From Lachnospiraceae bacterium (GTDB lineage Bacteria; Bacillota; Clostridia; Lachnospirales; Lachnospiraceae), in contig JAEDOO010000014.1 of assembly GCA_016301965.1 (NCBI GenBank), forward strand, positions 1 through 23,595: a DNA stretch of 23,595 nucleotides. Reading direction: 5' to 3'. Under the pieces are notes generated by a model. The model made no database searches and was not told the DNA's origin. It saw nothing but the letters and a program-made list of their open reading frames with translations. This document shows positions 1 to 8,665 of this stretch, in pieces; the first letter of the stretch is position 1; every line of letters starts with the position of its first letter. The position numbers and the translations under genes were made by a program.

Positions 1-1310
1 GTCACAGCCTTAAGCACATAGCCGTCCTCGGCCAGGGTCTTGATATCCCGGGCCAGGGTGGCGCTGTCACAGCTGACGTAAACGACCCGTTTCGGGCGCA
101 TTTTCAGGATAGTATCCAGCACTGCCTGCTCGCAGCCTTTGCGGGGCGGATCCACGACGATGACATCGGCATAGATCTGATGTTTCTCGTACTGCTTCGG
201 CAGCACATCCTCGGCTTTTCCCACAAAGAATTTCACATTATGTATGTCGTTTAACGCAGCATTCTTTTTTGCATCCTCGATAGCATCAGGAACGATCTCC
301 ACACCGTAAACTTTCTTGGCCTCCCGGGCCAGAAACAGGGAAATAGTGCCGATACCACAGTATACATCCCACACCGTCTCTTTGCCGGTGAGTCCCGCAT
401 ACTCCAGAGCTTTCAGGTACAGCTTCTCTGTCTGCACGGGATTGACCTGATAGAAGGACAGCGGTGAGATGCAGAATTTCACATCACCAATCTGGTCTGT
501 GATATAGCTTTCTCCCCGAATCGTGCGCACCTGCTCACCCAGAATCACATTGGTCTGATCCATATTGGTATTAAGCATGATACTGGTCATTCCCGGGATC
601 TCCATCAGGCTGTCCGCCAGCGCATCTTCCTCAGGAATCTTTGTTCCGTTGACCACAAGACACACCATGATCTCATCGGTGGCAAATCCGCAGCGGATCA
701 GCACATGGCGTACCAGCCCCGTGCCGGTGGCCTCATCGTAGGGTTCAATATCATAGGTTTCCATGTGAGCAATTACCTTGTCCAGGATCTTTGCATTGAC
801 CTCACGTCCCAACACACAGTCATTGTCCGGTACCGACACAATGGCATGGGTACGACCTGCATAGAATCCGGCCACAATCTTCCCGTCTTTTGCCCTGCCA
901 ATGGGAAACTGGGCTTTGTTGCGATAGCGCCACGGATCATCCATACCGATAATAGGTTCCATAGGGGGATTTTTTACACCACCGATGCGGACGAGATTGC
1001 TTTTCACCTTATCCGTCTTGAATTCCAGCTGTTTTTCGTAGGCGATCTCCTGGATCTGGCAGCCGCCGCATACCCGGGCTTTTTCACAGACCGCCGGCAC
1101 TCTGTCTTTGGAAGGTGTCAGAATCTCCACCAGCCGGCCAAAAGCATACTGTTTTTTACATTTCATCAGCTTTGCCCGAATCACATCTCCCGGCAGGGCA
1201 TCCTTGACAAATACCGTATATCCGTCCTGTGTATGTCCCACACCCTCGCCTTCGTTGCCAAGGGCATTTACCTCAACCTCTACTTCCTGATTTTTCTGAT
1301 ACTCTACCAT
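1..1310 (-). CDS. rlmD: 23S rRNA (uracil-5-)-methyltransferase RlmD/RlmCD, 3' end cut by window
   Basis: This is a SAM-dependent methylase that makes 5-methyluridine in 23S rRNA. The reading frame starts at ATG 1310 (MVEYQKNQEVEVEV) with a GAGGAG ribosome site 8 bases upstream, and it is still open at base 1; about 436 residues are visible. An N-terminal TRAM domain (about residues 5-63) is followed by the [4Fe-4S] cysteines Cys75, Cys81 and Cys84 (motif CEKARVCGGC), with a fourth candidate in the later NDCVLG motif. The methylase domain shows WDVYCGIGTISLF (SAM binding), VVDPPRKGC and the catalytic-cysteine region YVSCDSATLARD near the edge. Family members are about 450 residues, so roughly 20 are missing. 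It lies 19 bases after yhaM and is probably cotranscribed with it. Firmicute homologues can modify U747 as well as U1939; which applies here cannot be told. Confidence 0.95.
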   Translation of the reverse strand, partial: MVEYQKNQEVEVEVNALGNEGEGVGHTQDGYTVFVKDALPGDVIRAKLMKCKKQYAFGRLVEILTPSKDRVPAVCEKARVCGGCQIQEIAYEKQLEFKTDKVKSNLVRIGGVKNPPMEPIIGMDDPWRYRNKAQFPIGRAKDGKIVAGFYAGRTHAIVSVPDNDCVLGREVNAKILDKVIAHMETYDIEPYDEATGTGLVRHVLIRCGFATDEIMVCLVVNGTKIPEEDALADSLMEIPGMTSIMLNTNMDQTNVILGEQVRTIRGESYITDQIGDVKFCISPLSFYQVNPVQTEKLYLKALEYAGLTGKETVWDVYCGIGTISLFLAREAKKVYGVEIVPDAIEDAKKNAALNDIHNVKFFVGKAEDVLPKQYEKHQIYADVIVVDPPRKGCEQAVLDTILKMRPKRVVYVSCDSATLARDIKTLAEDGYVLKAV

Positions 1311-1329
1311 GGCTTTCGCTCCTCTTCGC

Positions 1330-2271
1330 TTACAGGCTGGTTTTTCTGACGTTAGATTCAAACAGACGATTGTAGCCCAGCCAGCCGGTCTCATCGCCGG
1401 CATTGTCCAGTATTTCTTTCATGGTTTCCATTTTGGCATCGGTATTGTCCGCCAGATTCAGAGCCATTGCCTCTGCCAGCGCCGGTTTTTTCGGCGAACC
1501 ATACTCATACTCTCCGTGATGAGCCAGGATACAGTGTTTCAATTCACTTTCCAGCTTTTTCGGAAATCCTTCGATCCGAATCGCCGCATCATGTACCATC
1601 TCGGCACCGATCATGATGTGGCCCAGAAGCTGACCGTCATCCGTATAATCGTTCATCGGGAAAGCAGATATCTCTCGCGTTTTACCAATATCATGCATAA
1701 TCGCTGCCGTGATCAAAAGATCCCGGTTCAGCATACTGTAGGCTTTGACATAATACTCACAGAGTCTTGTTACACTTAATGTATGTTCCAGAAGTCCCCC
1801 CACAAAGCCGTGATGCACGCTCTTTGCAGCGGAGCTGAATTTGAATACCTTGGCAAATTTTTCATTGCCAAAATACATGTTCAGCATACGATTGAGGTAC
1901 GGATTCTGCACAGAATTCACAAACCCCATAAGCTCTCTGTACATTTCCTCGATATTGTAAGCAGATACGGGCAGATAATCCGCCGGATCATATTCTCCCT
2001 CGTCTACCCGGCGCACACGCTTGATATTCAGCTGCAGTGCTCCGGCAAAGGTCACGATATCGCCCATGACCTCTACATAATCCAAATCGTCAAAATCATC
2101 GATCCCGTTTGAATTGGGATCCCAGATCTTTCCGTCAAGTACACCCGTTTTATCCTGCAGGATCACATTGTCGTAGGGTTTTCCGTTCTTGGTCATGGCT
2201 GACTGTCTGTGCTTGCACAGATAGATACAGGCGACTCTCTCCCCGTCTCTAAGATCTTTGATATATTTCAT
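1330..2271 (-). CDS. yhaM: 3'-5' exoribonuclease YhaM-like (OB fold plus HD domain)
   Basis: YhaM family proteins are 3'-5' exonucleases that trim RNA ends in Firmicutes. The protein has 313 residues, matching the usual family length of about 314. An OB-fold nucleic-acid domain occupies about residues 5-90. An HD phosphohydrolase domain follows, with His163 (LLEHT), the His193-Asp194 pair (MHDIGKTRE), His251-His252 (AHHGEYEYG) and Asp275 (LADNTDAK) as likely metal ligands. The frame is open upstream to 2346, but ATG 2271 is chosen. It has an AGGGGA ribosome site, it begins with the typical MKYIKDLRDGE, and an extended -10 promoter at 2299-2307 places the transcript start inside the longer version. 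It leads the yhaM-rlmD pair. Confidence 0.93.
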   Translation of the reverse strand: MKYIKDLRDGERVACIYLCKHRQSAMTKNGKPYDNVILQDKTGVLDGKIWDPNSNGIDDFDDLDYVEVMGDIVTFAGALQLNIKRVRRVDEGEYDPADYLPVSAYNIEEMYRELMGFVNSVQNPYLNRMLNMYFGNEKFAKVFKFSSAAKSVHHGFVGGLLEHTLSVTRLCEYYVKAYSMLNRDLLITAAIMHDIGKTREISAFPMNDYTDDGQLLGHIMIGAEMVHDAAIRIEGFPKKLESELKHCILAHHGEYEYGSPKKPALAEAMALNLADNTDAKMETMKEILDNAGDETGWLGYNRLFESNVRKTSL

Positions 2272-2298
2272 AGGCTTTCCCCTTTTCTCACTCTCTCC

Positions 2299-2307
2299 AT
2301 TATAGCA
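2299..2307 (-). promoter_or_regulatory. Extended -10 promoter for yhaM-rlmD
   Basis: On the minus strand the sequence reads TGCTATAAT, a perfect -10 hexamer with the TGn extension. No good -35 is seen at 16-18 bases, which is common for extended -10 promoters. Transcription would begin near 2292, leaving about 20 bases of leader before the yhaM ATG at 2271. Confidence 0.65.
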
Positions 2308-2337
2308 ATACATAAAAAATCTGCTTCCCTCATAATA

Positions 2338-2373
2338 CAAAAACACCGGCTTTTCTGCAAGTAGAAAAGCCGG
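2338..2373 (-). terminator. Rho-independent terminator after the HtrA-like gene
   Basis: A perfect 11-bp inverted repeat (ccggcttttct / agaaaagccgg) with a 6-base loop lies at 2346-2373. It is followed on the minus strand by TGTTTTTGT. It separates the HtrA-like gene (stop at 2462) from yhaM. The roughly 90 bases before it also contain two short hairpins (ACCCT/AGGGT and GGTTT/AAACC), so the 3' UTR is structured. Confidence 0.85.
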
Positions 2374-2461
2374 ATGTCTCCTTCCAAATATGCTGTTTTA
2401 CACAAAAATACGTGTTTGGTTTCATCAAAACCACCCTCTATAGGGTATTCATATGATTTCT

Positions 2462-3835
2462 TTATCGTCCACTGACCGTCACTTCGAAAGGTACTTCCAC
2501 ATACCCTTCTACGCTCTGACGCATAACATACAGCGTAATTTTATCGCCCGGTTTGTTCTGATTCAGCACACTGTGAAGGCTTTTAAGTGTACTGATCTGT
2601 GCGTCACCGATCTTAACGATCACATCCCCGGCCTGAATACCTGTCTCCATGGCAGGTGAATCATTGTCCACGCTGTCCACCCAGATACCTTTCGGAATGC
2701 CGGTTTTCCCAGACACGGTAGTGCTGATATCCTGGCCATTGACGCCAAGGTATACCATTTTTTCATTATTGCAGAGCTTTTCAATGGATTCCACCAGTTC
2801 CGAAAACGGCAGACAGGTCATCATTCCCAGCTCTCTGGTATCCAAAAGCTGCTGTGCCATAATACCGACAATGCCGCCGTCCATATCCACCAGAATACCG
2901 CTGCCGTCTTCACATGCCGGTATATCCGTATACAGAATATGATAAGCATTGTCTGTCACACTTTTCAGATTATCCACGGAAGTCACCATTCCGGCAGCCA
3001 TGGCATCTGCGTAGCCCATGGGACTGCCAATGGCAAGCACAGCTTCTCCCTGCTTTGCCATCGTATGCCGTTTCATTTCTACCGGTGCGATAGTCTGTCT
3101 TGTAGATTTCGGCACATCATTCGCGTCTACCCGGATGACAGCCAGCCCTGTGGCGGTATCACTCTTGACAAATCGGGCTTCCGAAGTAGTTCCATCTACG
3201 AAAGTCACCATGATACGGTTGACATCTTTCACCACCCGATATTCTGTCAAAATATAGTAGGAACTATTCTGAAAAGCAACGATCAGGCCGCTCAGCTGTC
3301 CCTGATTTTCGTAAGTCTGGTTAAACCAGTCCTTATCTTCAGTTACCCCGATAACCATTGCCATGGATTTTCTTACAGTCTTTGCCACCTCAATAATATC
3401 CGCAGACAGCTTATCCAGATTTTCGGCTGTGGTTTTTTCTTCTTCCGGCTCCGGTGTCACAACAGAAGCAATCGTGTCTCCTTTCTCATCCGGCTGAGTT
3501 GAAGTCTGTACCTGGGAGCTTTCTCCCGCAAGTTCACTCTGTACAGCCTCGCTCTCTGCGATCTGACTGCTTTCTTCTGTTTTGCTCTGCCCCAGATCCT
3601 CTTCAGGCTGTCCTTTGTTCCCGCCCTGTGAACTGCTCATCCCCAGATCTACCTGCTGCGTATCTTTCGGATTGACTGCCCGATCCAGACGGGGATAGAC
3701 AAACACCATAACCAGCAATACCACCAGACTGAAGATCAAAGCGGAAAAAGCCGCCGCACCTGCTCTTTTGAGCCATTTGATATAGGGTTTTTGTTTTTTT
3801 ACCTGTTCTTTCAGGAAATCGTATTTGTCATTCAT
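2462..3835 (-). CDS. Membrane-anchored HtrA-like (S1C fold) protein with PDZ domain, catalytic triad apparently lost
   Basis: The 457 residues comprise a cytoplasmic N-terminus, one membrane helix (about 26-48), a Ser/Glu/Gln-rich linker (about 60-140), a trypsin-like domain (about 145-350) and a C-terminal PDZ domain (about 360-455, with SPAMETGIQAGDVIVKIGD). The layout is that of DegP/HtrA proteases that act outside the membrane. The active-site landmarks are changed. The usual TNxHV histidine motif reads ILTEYRVV (Arg200), the TDLAV aspartate motif reads TGLAVIRV (Gly230), and the GNSGGP serine motif reads CEDGSGIL. By this alignment all three catalytic residues are substituted, suggesting a non-proteolytic binding or sensing protein. 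It follows a response regulator and kinase, as htrA does in some Firmicute two-component loci. No ribosome site is visible before the only plausible ATG. Confidence 0.85.
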   Translation of the reverse strand: MNDKYDFLKEQVKKQKPYIKWLKRAGAAAFSALIFSLVVLLVMVFVYPRLDRAVNPKDTQQVDLGMSSSQGGNKGQPEEDLGQSKTEESSQIAESEAVQSELAGESSQVQTSTQPDEKGDTIASVVTPEPEEEKTTAENLDKLSADIIEVAKTVRKSMAMVIGVTEDKDWFNQTYENQGQLSGLIVAFQNSSYYILTEYRVVKDVNRIMVTFVDGTTSEARFVKSDTATGLAVIRVDANDVPKSTRQTIAPVEMKRHTMAKQGEAVLAIGSPMGYADAMAAGMVTSVDNLKSVTDNAYHILYTDIPACEDGSGILVDMDGGIVGIMAQQLLDTRELGMMTCLPFSELVESIEKLCNNEKMVYLGVNGQDISTTVSGKTGIPKGIWVDSVDNDSPAMETGIQAGDVIVKIGDAQISTLKSLHSVLNQNKPGDKITLYVMRQSVEGYVEVPFEVTVSGR

Positions 3836-3841
3836 GTCGAA

Positions 3842-3850
3842 AGTATACCA
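3842..3850 (-). promoter_or_regulatory. Possible extended -10 promoter directly before the HtrA-like start
   Basis: The minus strand reads TGGTATACT, ending six bases before the ATG at 3835. Normal spacing puts the transcript start on or next to the ATG, which would give a leaderless mRNA. That fits the absence of a Shine-Dalgarno sequence. No clear -35 element is seen. Confidence 0.4.
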
Positions 3851-3925
3851 GACACTTATGAACTTTTTATGAATGAATCACGAACTTTGCCTTTTCCATA
3901 CCCTATTCTTACATGGTTATTTTCT

Positions 3926-5356
3926 TCAGCTCTCGTGAACATCCTTACCTTTTGCTCTTGCCAGCGTAAAGATAAACTCCGTGCCCACACCCTCCGTGCT
4001 GATCACATTAATATTCTGCTTATGCGTATTAATGATCTCTTTAACAATACTCAGACCCAGGCCAGTGCCGGTGCGGTCCTTACCCCTGGACAGATCCTGC
4101 TTGTAAAAACGGTTCCAGATCTTCGACAGATCCTTCTGCGGAATACCGCTGCCCTGATCCTTGACAGAGACAAACACAAGCTCGTTTTTCCGGGTAGTCT
4201 CAATCGTGATCATAGCATGCTTATCGCTGAATTTGATAGCATTATCGATCAGATTGTACATTACCTGCTGGATCTTCTCCATATCGGCAGAAACAAATTC
4301 CTTCGGTGAAGCCAGAAGCAGTTCAATGGAAATATGACGCTCCCGGCAGGTACCCTCAAAGGAGGCAGCCGTATTTTTGATCAGCTGGTTCAGATCAAAA
4401 TCCTGGATATTCAGCATATAGGCCTTGGCATCGAGATCGTTCAGCTGCAGCATACCCTGTGTCAGCTTCGTCAGCCGGGAAGTTTCAAACAGGACGATAT
4501 TCAGATAACGATCCTGCATTTCCCGGGGGATCGTGCCATCCAGGATAGCCTCTACGTAGCCCTTGATGGAAGTCAGCGGGGATCGAAAATCGTGGGATAC
4601 GTTGGAAATAAAGTTTTTCTGAAACTGGTCATTTTGCCGCATTTCATCCGCCATATAGTTCAGAGTATTTGCCAGATACCCCATTTCATCGGCAGAATGG
4701 ATCGGTATCTGATGTTCCAGATTACCGGCGGCAAATTCTTTCGCACCAGTAATGATCTTTTTCAGTGGGCGGTGAACGATCAGTAACAGCAGTACCAGAG
4801 GCAGGCAAAATAATATCAGCCCCGCGGCATAAAATTTTATGATCAGAGCCAGCATATTCTCCCGGTCTGCCAGGATATGACTGCGAGGTTCATGCAGAGA
4901 TATATATCCACGGGTAGACATATTGATCGTGATGGGAACAGTGACATTCAGCTGATCCTCTGCATAATAACCAAAATAATCATCAATGGTGTAGTAGGTG
5001 TTCTTGGAAGCAGTGGGGTCAAAGCTGGTCAGTGCATCTTTTTTGGTGTCAGCAAGCGAAGTGGACGTGTCCAGCACCAGTTGTCCCTGACTGTCGATAA
5101 TCATAATGTCCACCTGCTCTGTATCTGCCACGGCCTGCAGCATTTCATGTGCCGACTCGAGTTTTTCTGTGTCCTGATAAGAACGGATCGCCTTGGTGGA
5201 AGAAAGAGATACCGCAGAAGTATACAACCGGGAACTTTCACTGCCGATAATATAATTGTCCAGAATGCGGATACCTTCTGTGTTGAGAAGGACAAAGCCG
5301 GCGATCCCCAGAACGATATAGGTGATCACAAATTTCAGAGAGAGTGAAAGCTTCAT
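3926..5356 (-). CDS. Sensor histidine kinase (HAMP-HisKA-HATPase)
   Basis: This 476-residue membrane kinase senses an unknown signal and phosphorylates the response regulator encoded just upstream. TM1 is at about 8-25, an extracellular region at about 30-168 and TM2 at about 170-194. A HAMP linker (about 195-247) leads to the dimerisation domain with phosphoacceptor His255 (SNVSHDFRSPLTS). The ATPase domain has the N-box NLIDNAIKF (368-376), the G1 box DQGSGI (400-405) and the G2 box GTGLGLSIV (430-438). No PAS domain is seen, unlike WalK. The start ATG at 5356 overlaps the regulator's stop (TAATG), implying translational coupling. The HtrA-like gene starts about 90 bases downstream with no terminator between. 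Which regulon it controls cannot be told from the sequence. Confidence 0.95.
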   Translation of the reverse strand: MKLSLSLKFVITYIVLGIAGFVLLNTEGIRILDNYIIGSESSRLYTSAVSLSSTKAIRSYQDTEKLESAHEMLQAVADTEQVDIMIIDSQGQLVLDTSTSLADTKKDALTSFDPTASKNTYYTIDDYFGYYAEDQLNVTVPITINMSTRGYISLHEPRSHILADRENMLALIIKFYAAGLILFCLPLVLLLLIVHRPLKKIITGAKEFAAGNLEHQIPIHSADEMGYLANTLNYMADEMRQNDQFQKNFISNVSHDFRSPLTSIKGYVEAILDGTIPREMQDRYLNIVLFETSRLTKLTQGMLQLNDLDAKAYMLNIQDFDLNQLIKNTAASFEGTCRERHISIELLLASPKEFVSADMEKIQQVMYNLIDNAIKFSDKHAMITIETTRKNELVFVSVKDQGSGIPQKDLSKIWNRFYKQDLSRGKDRTGTGLGLSIVKEIINTHKQNINVISTEGVGTEFIFTLARAKGKDVHES

Positions 5357-6054
5357 TACCGTTTGACCTCGAATTTATAACCGATGCCCCATACCGTGGC
5401 GATGGACCAGGATTCATTATCCTTGATCTTCTCGCGCAGACGCTTGATATGCACATCTACAGTGCGGGTATCGCCGATGTATTCATAGCCCCAGATATGA
5501 TCCAGAAGCTGCTCCCGGGTAAATACCTGGTTGGGTGAAGAGGCCAGGAAATACAAAAGCTCCAGCTCTTTTGGGGGCATATCCACGGTATGCCCTTTGT
5601 ACATGACGGAATAATTAGTCTGATTGATGATCAGATCCGGGTATTCCACGTATTTCGTATTGGCATCCATGGCGGGTTTGCTGGGTTTAAACCGGCGAAG
5701 CACTGCCTTGACCCGGGCTACCAGCTCCTTGGAATCAAAGGGTTTGATCATGTAGTCATCGGCGCCAAGCTCCAGTCCCAGTACTTTATCAAAAATTTCG
5801 CCTTTGGCTGAAAGCATGATAATAGGCACATCGGAAGTATGACGGATCTCCCGGCATACCTGGTAGCCGTCGATGCCCGGCAGCATCAGATCCAGAAGGA
5901 TCAGGTTGGGCTGCCAGGAAGAAAAAGCTTTCAGCGCAGATTCCCCATCGTTTTCAATGCGGGTGTCATAACACTCCTTCATCAGATACAGAGCGATCAG
6001 TTCCGCAATGTTGTTGTCATCGTCTACAATAAGAATTTTTGGTTTACTAGTCAT
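5356..6054 (-). CDS. OmpR/PhoB-family response regulator
   Basis: This is a DNA-binding regulator paired with the kinase encoded downstream. The receiver domain (about residues 5-120, counted from the upstream ATG at 6060) has the acidic pocket VDDD (12-15), phosphoacceptor Asp57 (LLDLMLPG), Ser84 (MLSAKG) and Lys106 (MIKPFD). The winged-helix domain (about 140-232) ends with the typical TVDVHIKRLREKI and VWGIGYKFE. Two in-frame ATGs are possible. The one at 6054 is chosen because AAGGAA (6061-6066) is then at proper spacing, while it directly abuts the ATG at 6060. It lies 26 bases after mutS2 without a visible terminator, so mutS2, regulator and kinase are probably one operon. Confidence 0.95.
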   Translation of the reverse strand: MTSKPKILIVDDDNNIAELIALYLMKECYDTRIENDGESALKAFSSWQPNLILLDLMLPGIDGYQVCREIRHTSDVPIIMLSAKGEIFDKVLGLELGADDYMIKPFDSKELVARVKAVLRRFKPSKPAMDANTKYVEYPDLIINQTNYSVMYKGHTVDMPPKELELLYFLASSPNQVFTREQLLDHIWGYEYIGDTRTVDVHIKRLREKIKDNESWSIATVWGIGYKFEVKR

Positions 6055-6080
6055 ATTCATTTCCTTATTTCAGTTTCTGT

Positions 6081-8462
6081 TTATTTCTTGAATTCCACAA
6101 TAGTAACGCCGGCATCGCCTTCACCAAAGGCTGCCAGATGAAAATTATCTACGATCTTCAGACGGCGCAGATAATTGTGCACACCTTTTCTCAGGGCTCC
6201 GGTTCCTTTGCCATGCACGATGCGGACACTGGGTATATGGGCCAGGTAGGCATCGTCAAGATATTTATCCAATTCGGCGATGGCCTCATCCACGGTCTTG
6301 CCCAGCAGATTGATCTCAATACCCACAGAAGCAGATTTGGACATACGGATCTTACCCTGGCTGGTGCGGGACAGCTTTTCGGACTGGATGACCGGCTCGT
6401 CGATCAGGCGAAGATCCGAAATATTTACTTTGGATCGAATAATACCCATCTGAACGAAAAGATTTCCCTTCTGGTCAGGCAGAGAGCTCACGGTACCCTT
6501 GAGATTCATGCTGAGTACCTTGACCATATCGCCAAGGCGCAGCTTTTTCGGATCGGGAGCCTGACCCGGAGCGGGAGTAGTTCTCTGTGTACTCATGCCT
6601 TTTTCAGCTTTAGACATTTTCTTGCGAAGCTCGGCCCGTTTTTCCTCCATTTCACGGGTGGAAATGGCTTCTTTGCCGAACTTCTGGAAATCCTTCATAG
6701 TCTGATCCGCGTATTCCTTGGCCTCCCGGAGAATGATGTGAGCCTGTTCATTGGCTTCTCTCAGGATCCGTTCTTTCTGGGAATCCAGCTTATCCTGACG
6801 ATTTTCCAGCTTTTCCTTGAGCTCAGCAGCTTCGCGGCGGTAGCTTTCCAGTTCCTGCTTTTCCTTTTCCATGGCGATTCGTTTGGCTTCCAGCTTAGAA
6901 ATTACGTCCTCAAAGGATTCCGCTTCAGAACTGATCTGTTCTTTTGCTTTATCAATGATATAGTCCGGCAGACCAAGCTTGGAAGAGATGGCAAAGGCAT
7001 TACTCTTGCCGGGGACGCCGATCAGCAGGCGGTAGGTAGGCTGCAAAGTCTCCACGCTGAATTCACAGCTGGCGTTTTCCACGCCCGGTGTGGACAGGGC
7101 ATACACCTTGAGCTCACTGTAGTGTGTAGTTGCCATAGTGCGAATACCCTGTTCATGCAGATGAGACAGGATAGCGATAGCCAGTGCTGCGCCTTCAGTG
7201 GGATCCGTACCGGCACCCAGCTCATCAAACAGCACCAGAGAGTGACGATCCGCCTTCTCCAGAAAGGATACGATGTTGGTCATATGGGAAGAGAAGGTAC
7301 TTAGTGACTGTTCAATACTCTGCTCATCACCGATATCGGCATAGACTTCATCAAAAACAGCCAGTTCACTGCGGTCCAGCGCCGGAATATGCAGACCGGA
7401 CTGTCCCATCAGGGTAAAAAGCCCCACGGTCTTTAGCGAGACTGTCTTACCACCGGTATTGGGACCGGTGACGATCAGCAGATCAAAATCCCGGCCAAGT
7501 TCGATGTCAATGGGAACCACCCGATGCTTTTCGATCAGAGGATGACGGGCCTTGCGAAGACAGATCCGCCCTTCGGTATTAAAGATCGGTTCGGTGGCAT
7601 TCTGTTTCATGGCCAGTGCGGCACGGGCAAAGATAAAGTCCAGTTCACCCATGACGGTAAGATCCGTCAGGATCTCCTCAAGATGCTGGGCAGTCTCGTT
7701 GGACAAACGGGCCAAGATCGCCTCGATCTCTGCCTGCTCCTTGAGTTCCAGTTCCCTGAGTTCATTATTCAGTTTAACTACCGCCGAGGGTTCCACAAAG
7801 AGAGTAGAGCCGGTGGCAGACTGGTCATGGATCATGCCGGGCACCTGACCTTTATATTCTGCTTTGACAGGGACACAGTAACGGCCGTTTCGCATGGTGA
7901 CCACGGCATCCTGCAGGTACGTGCGGAGTCCGGAATTGACCAGGCCGTTCAGGCTGCTGTGTACCTTTTCGTTGGTCTGCTTCATCTGGCGGCGAATATC
8001 CTTAAGTGTCGGGGATGCATCATCGCTGATCTCTTCTTCCGAAAGGATGCAGCGGTCGATCTCGGCGGACAAAAGAGTCAGGGGCTCTAATTGGTCAAAA
8101 TAGCCGTCCAGAGAATCCGTTTGATCATCTGATGGATCGTGACGGCCAAAAGCCTTGACTCTGGCGGTATTTTCCAGAAGCTTTCGTACGCGCAGAAGTT
8201 CACCGGCTCCGAGAACACTGCCAATCTCCAGTCGCTTCAGCGAGGCCCGGATATCCGATACTCCCGAAAAAGAAAGATTCCCTTTTCTAAACAGCCGGGA
8301 AAGGGCATCACCGGTCTCCTTCTGCCAGAGCTGTATCTGGGAAATGTCCGATGAAGGGCGCAGATTTTTACAATGCTGTTTACCCAGAGAACTGCCGGCA
8401 AGCTCAATCAGCTGTTCCTGGATTTTATCAAATTCCAGTGTATGGATTGCTTTTTTGTTCAT
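6081..8462 (-). CDS. mutS2: MutS2 (Smr-domain MutS family ATPase/endonuclease)
   Basis: The protein has 793 residues, close to other Firmicute MutS2 proteins. A helical core/clamp region (about 1-300) precedes the ABC-type ATPase, with Walker A GPNTGGKT (333-340), Walker B LVLFDELGAGTDP (409-421) and TTHYSELK (445-452). A long charged coiled coil (about 510-625) follows. A KOW-like segment (about 642-690) leads to the C-terminal Smr nuclease domain (about 714-793) with HGKGTGALR (750-758). MutS2 lacks the mismatch-binding domain. In Bacilli it is linked to suppression of recombination and to splitting of collided ribosomes. The Smr LDxRG motif reads INLLGKT here, so the Asp and Arg of that motif are absent. 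ATG 8462 has an excellent GGAGGA site. Confidence 0.96.
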   Translation of the reverse strand: MNKKAIHTLEFDKIQEQLIELAGSSLGKQHCKNLRPSSDISQIQLWQKETGDALSRLFRKGNLSFSGVSDIRASLKRLEIGSVLGAGELLRVRKLLENTARVKAFGRHDPSDDQTDSLDGYFDQLEPLTLLSAEIDRCILSEEEISDDASPTLKDIRRQMKQTNEKVHSSLNGLVNSGLRTYLQDAVVTMRNGRYCVPVKAEYKGQVPGMIHDQSATGSTLFVEPSAVVKLNNELRELELKEQAEIEAILARLSNETAQHLEEILTDLTVMGELDFIFARAALAMKQNATEPIFNTEGRICLRKARHPLIEKHRVVPIDIELGRDFDLLIVTGPNTGGKTVSLKTVGLFTLMGQSGLHIPALDRSELAVFDEVYADIGDEQSIEQSLSTFSSHMTNIVSFLEKADRHSLVLFDELGAGTDPTEGAALAIAILSHLHEQGIRTMATTHYSELKVYALSTPGVENASCEFSVETLQPTYRLLIGVPGKSNAFAISSKLGLPDYIIDKAKEQISSEAESFEDVISKLEAKRIAMEKEKQELESYRREAAELKEKLENRQDKLDSQKERILREANEQAHIILREAKEYADQTMKDFQKFGKEAISTREMEEKRAELRKKMSKAEKGMSTQRTTPAPGQAPDPKKLRLGDMVKVLSMNLKGTVSSLPDQKGNLFVQMGIIRSKVNISDLRLIDEPVIQSEKLSRTSQGKIRMSKSASVGIEINLLGKTVDEAIAELDKYLDDAYLAHIPSVRIVHGKGTGALRKGVHNYLRRLKIVDNFHLAAFGEGDAGVTIVEFKK

Positions 8463-8495
8463 GTATTTCCTCCAACAGAGATGTTTCCTGTGTTT

Positions 8496-8501
8496 ATTAT
8501 A
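8496..8501 (-). promoter_or_regulatory. -10 element (TATAAT) for the mutS2 operon
   Basis: A perfect TATAAT lies on the minus strand about 34 bases upstream of the mutS2 ATG. A TTGAAA sequence lies slightly too close (14 bases) to be a clean -35. The element sits in a palindromic TATTATAATA. Confidence 0.5.
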
Positions 8502-8665
8502 ATACTTTTGGTATTTTTCAAAATATCCCGAAAAAATTTCAATGGTTACACTTATGCATTATTATACAAGAAAGCATTGGTATTTTCCAGACACATTTGT
8601 TCGTGATGCAGCCTTATGCACATCTGTACAGAAACCAACGTTATGTTCCCTTGCTATCTTCTATC

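Noticed and set aside
2272..2346. 25-residue N-terminal extension of YhaM
   Set aside because: The transcript start predicted from the extended -10 lies inside it, and the family begins at the downstream ATG.
2330..2425. 31-codon frame with a weak AGGGTGG site on the minus strand
   Set aside because: It runs through the terminator hairpin of the HtrA-like gene and has no protein-like pattern, so it is better explained as 3' UTR.
3926..6054. Identification as WalRK or PhoPR
   Set aside because: The kinase lacks a PAS domain and the operon lacks walHI or pst genes. The nearby HtrA-like gene is only suggestive.
6138..7304. 388-codon open frame on the plus strand
   Set aside because: It lies wholly antisense to mutS2, has no ribosome site, and encodes no recognisable protein. 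It reflects the codon bias of the real gene.
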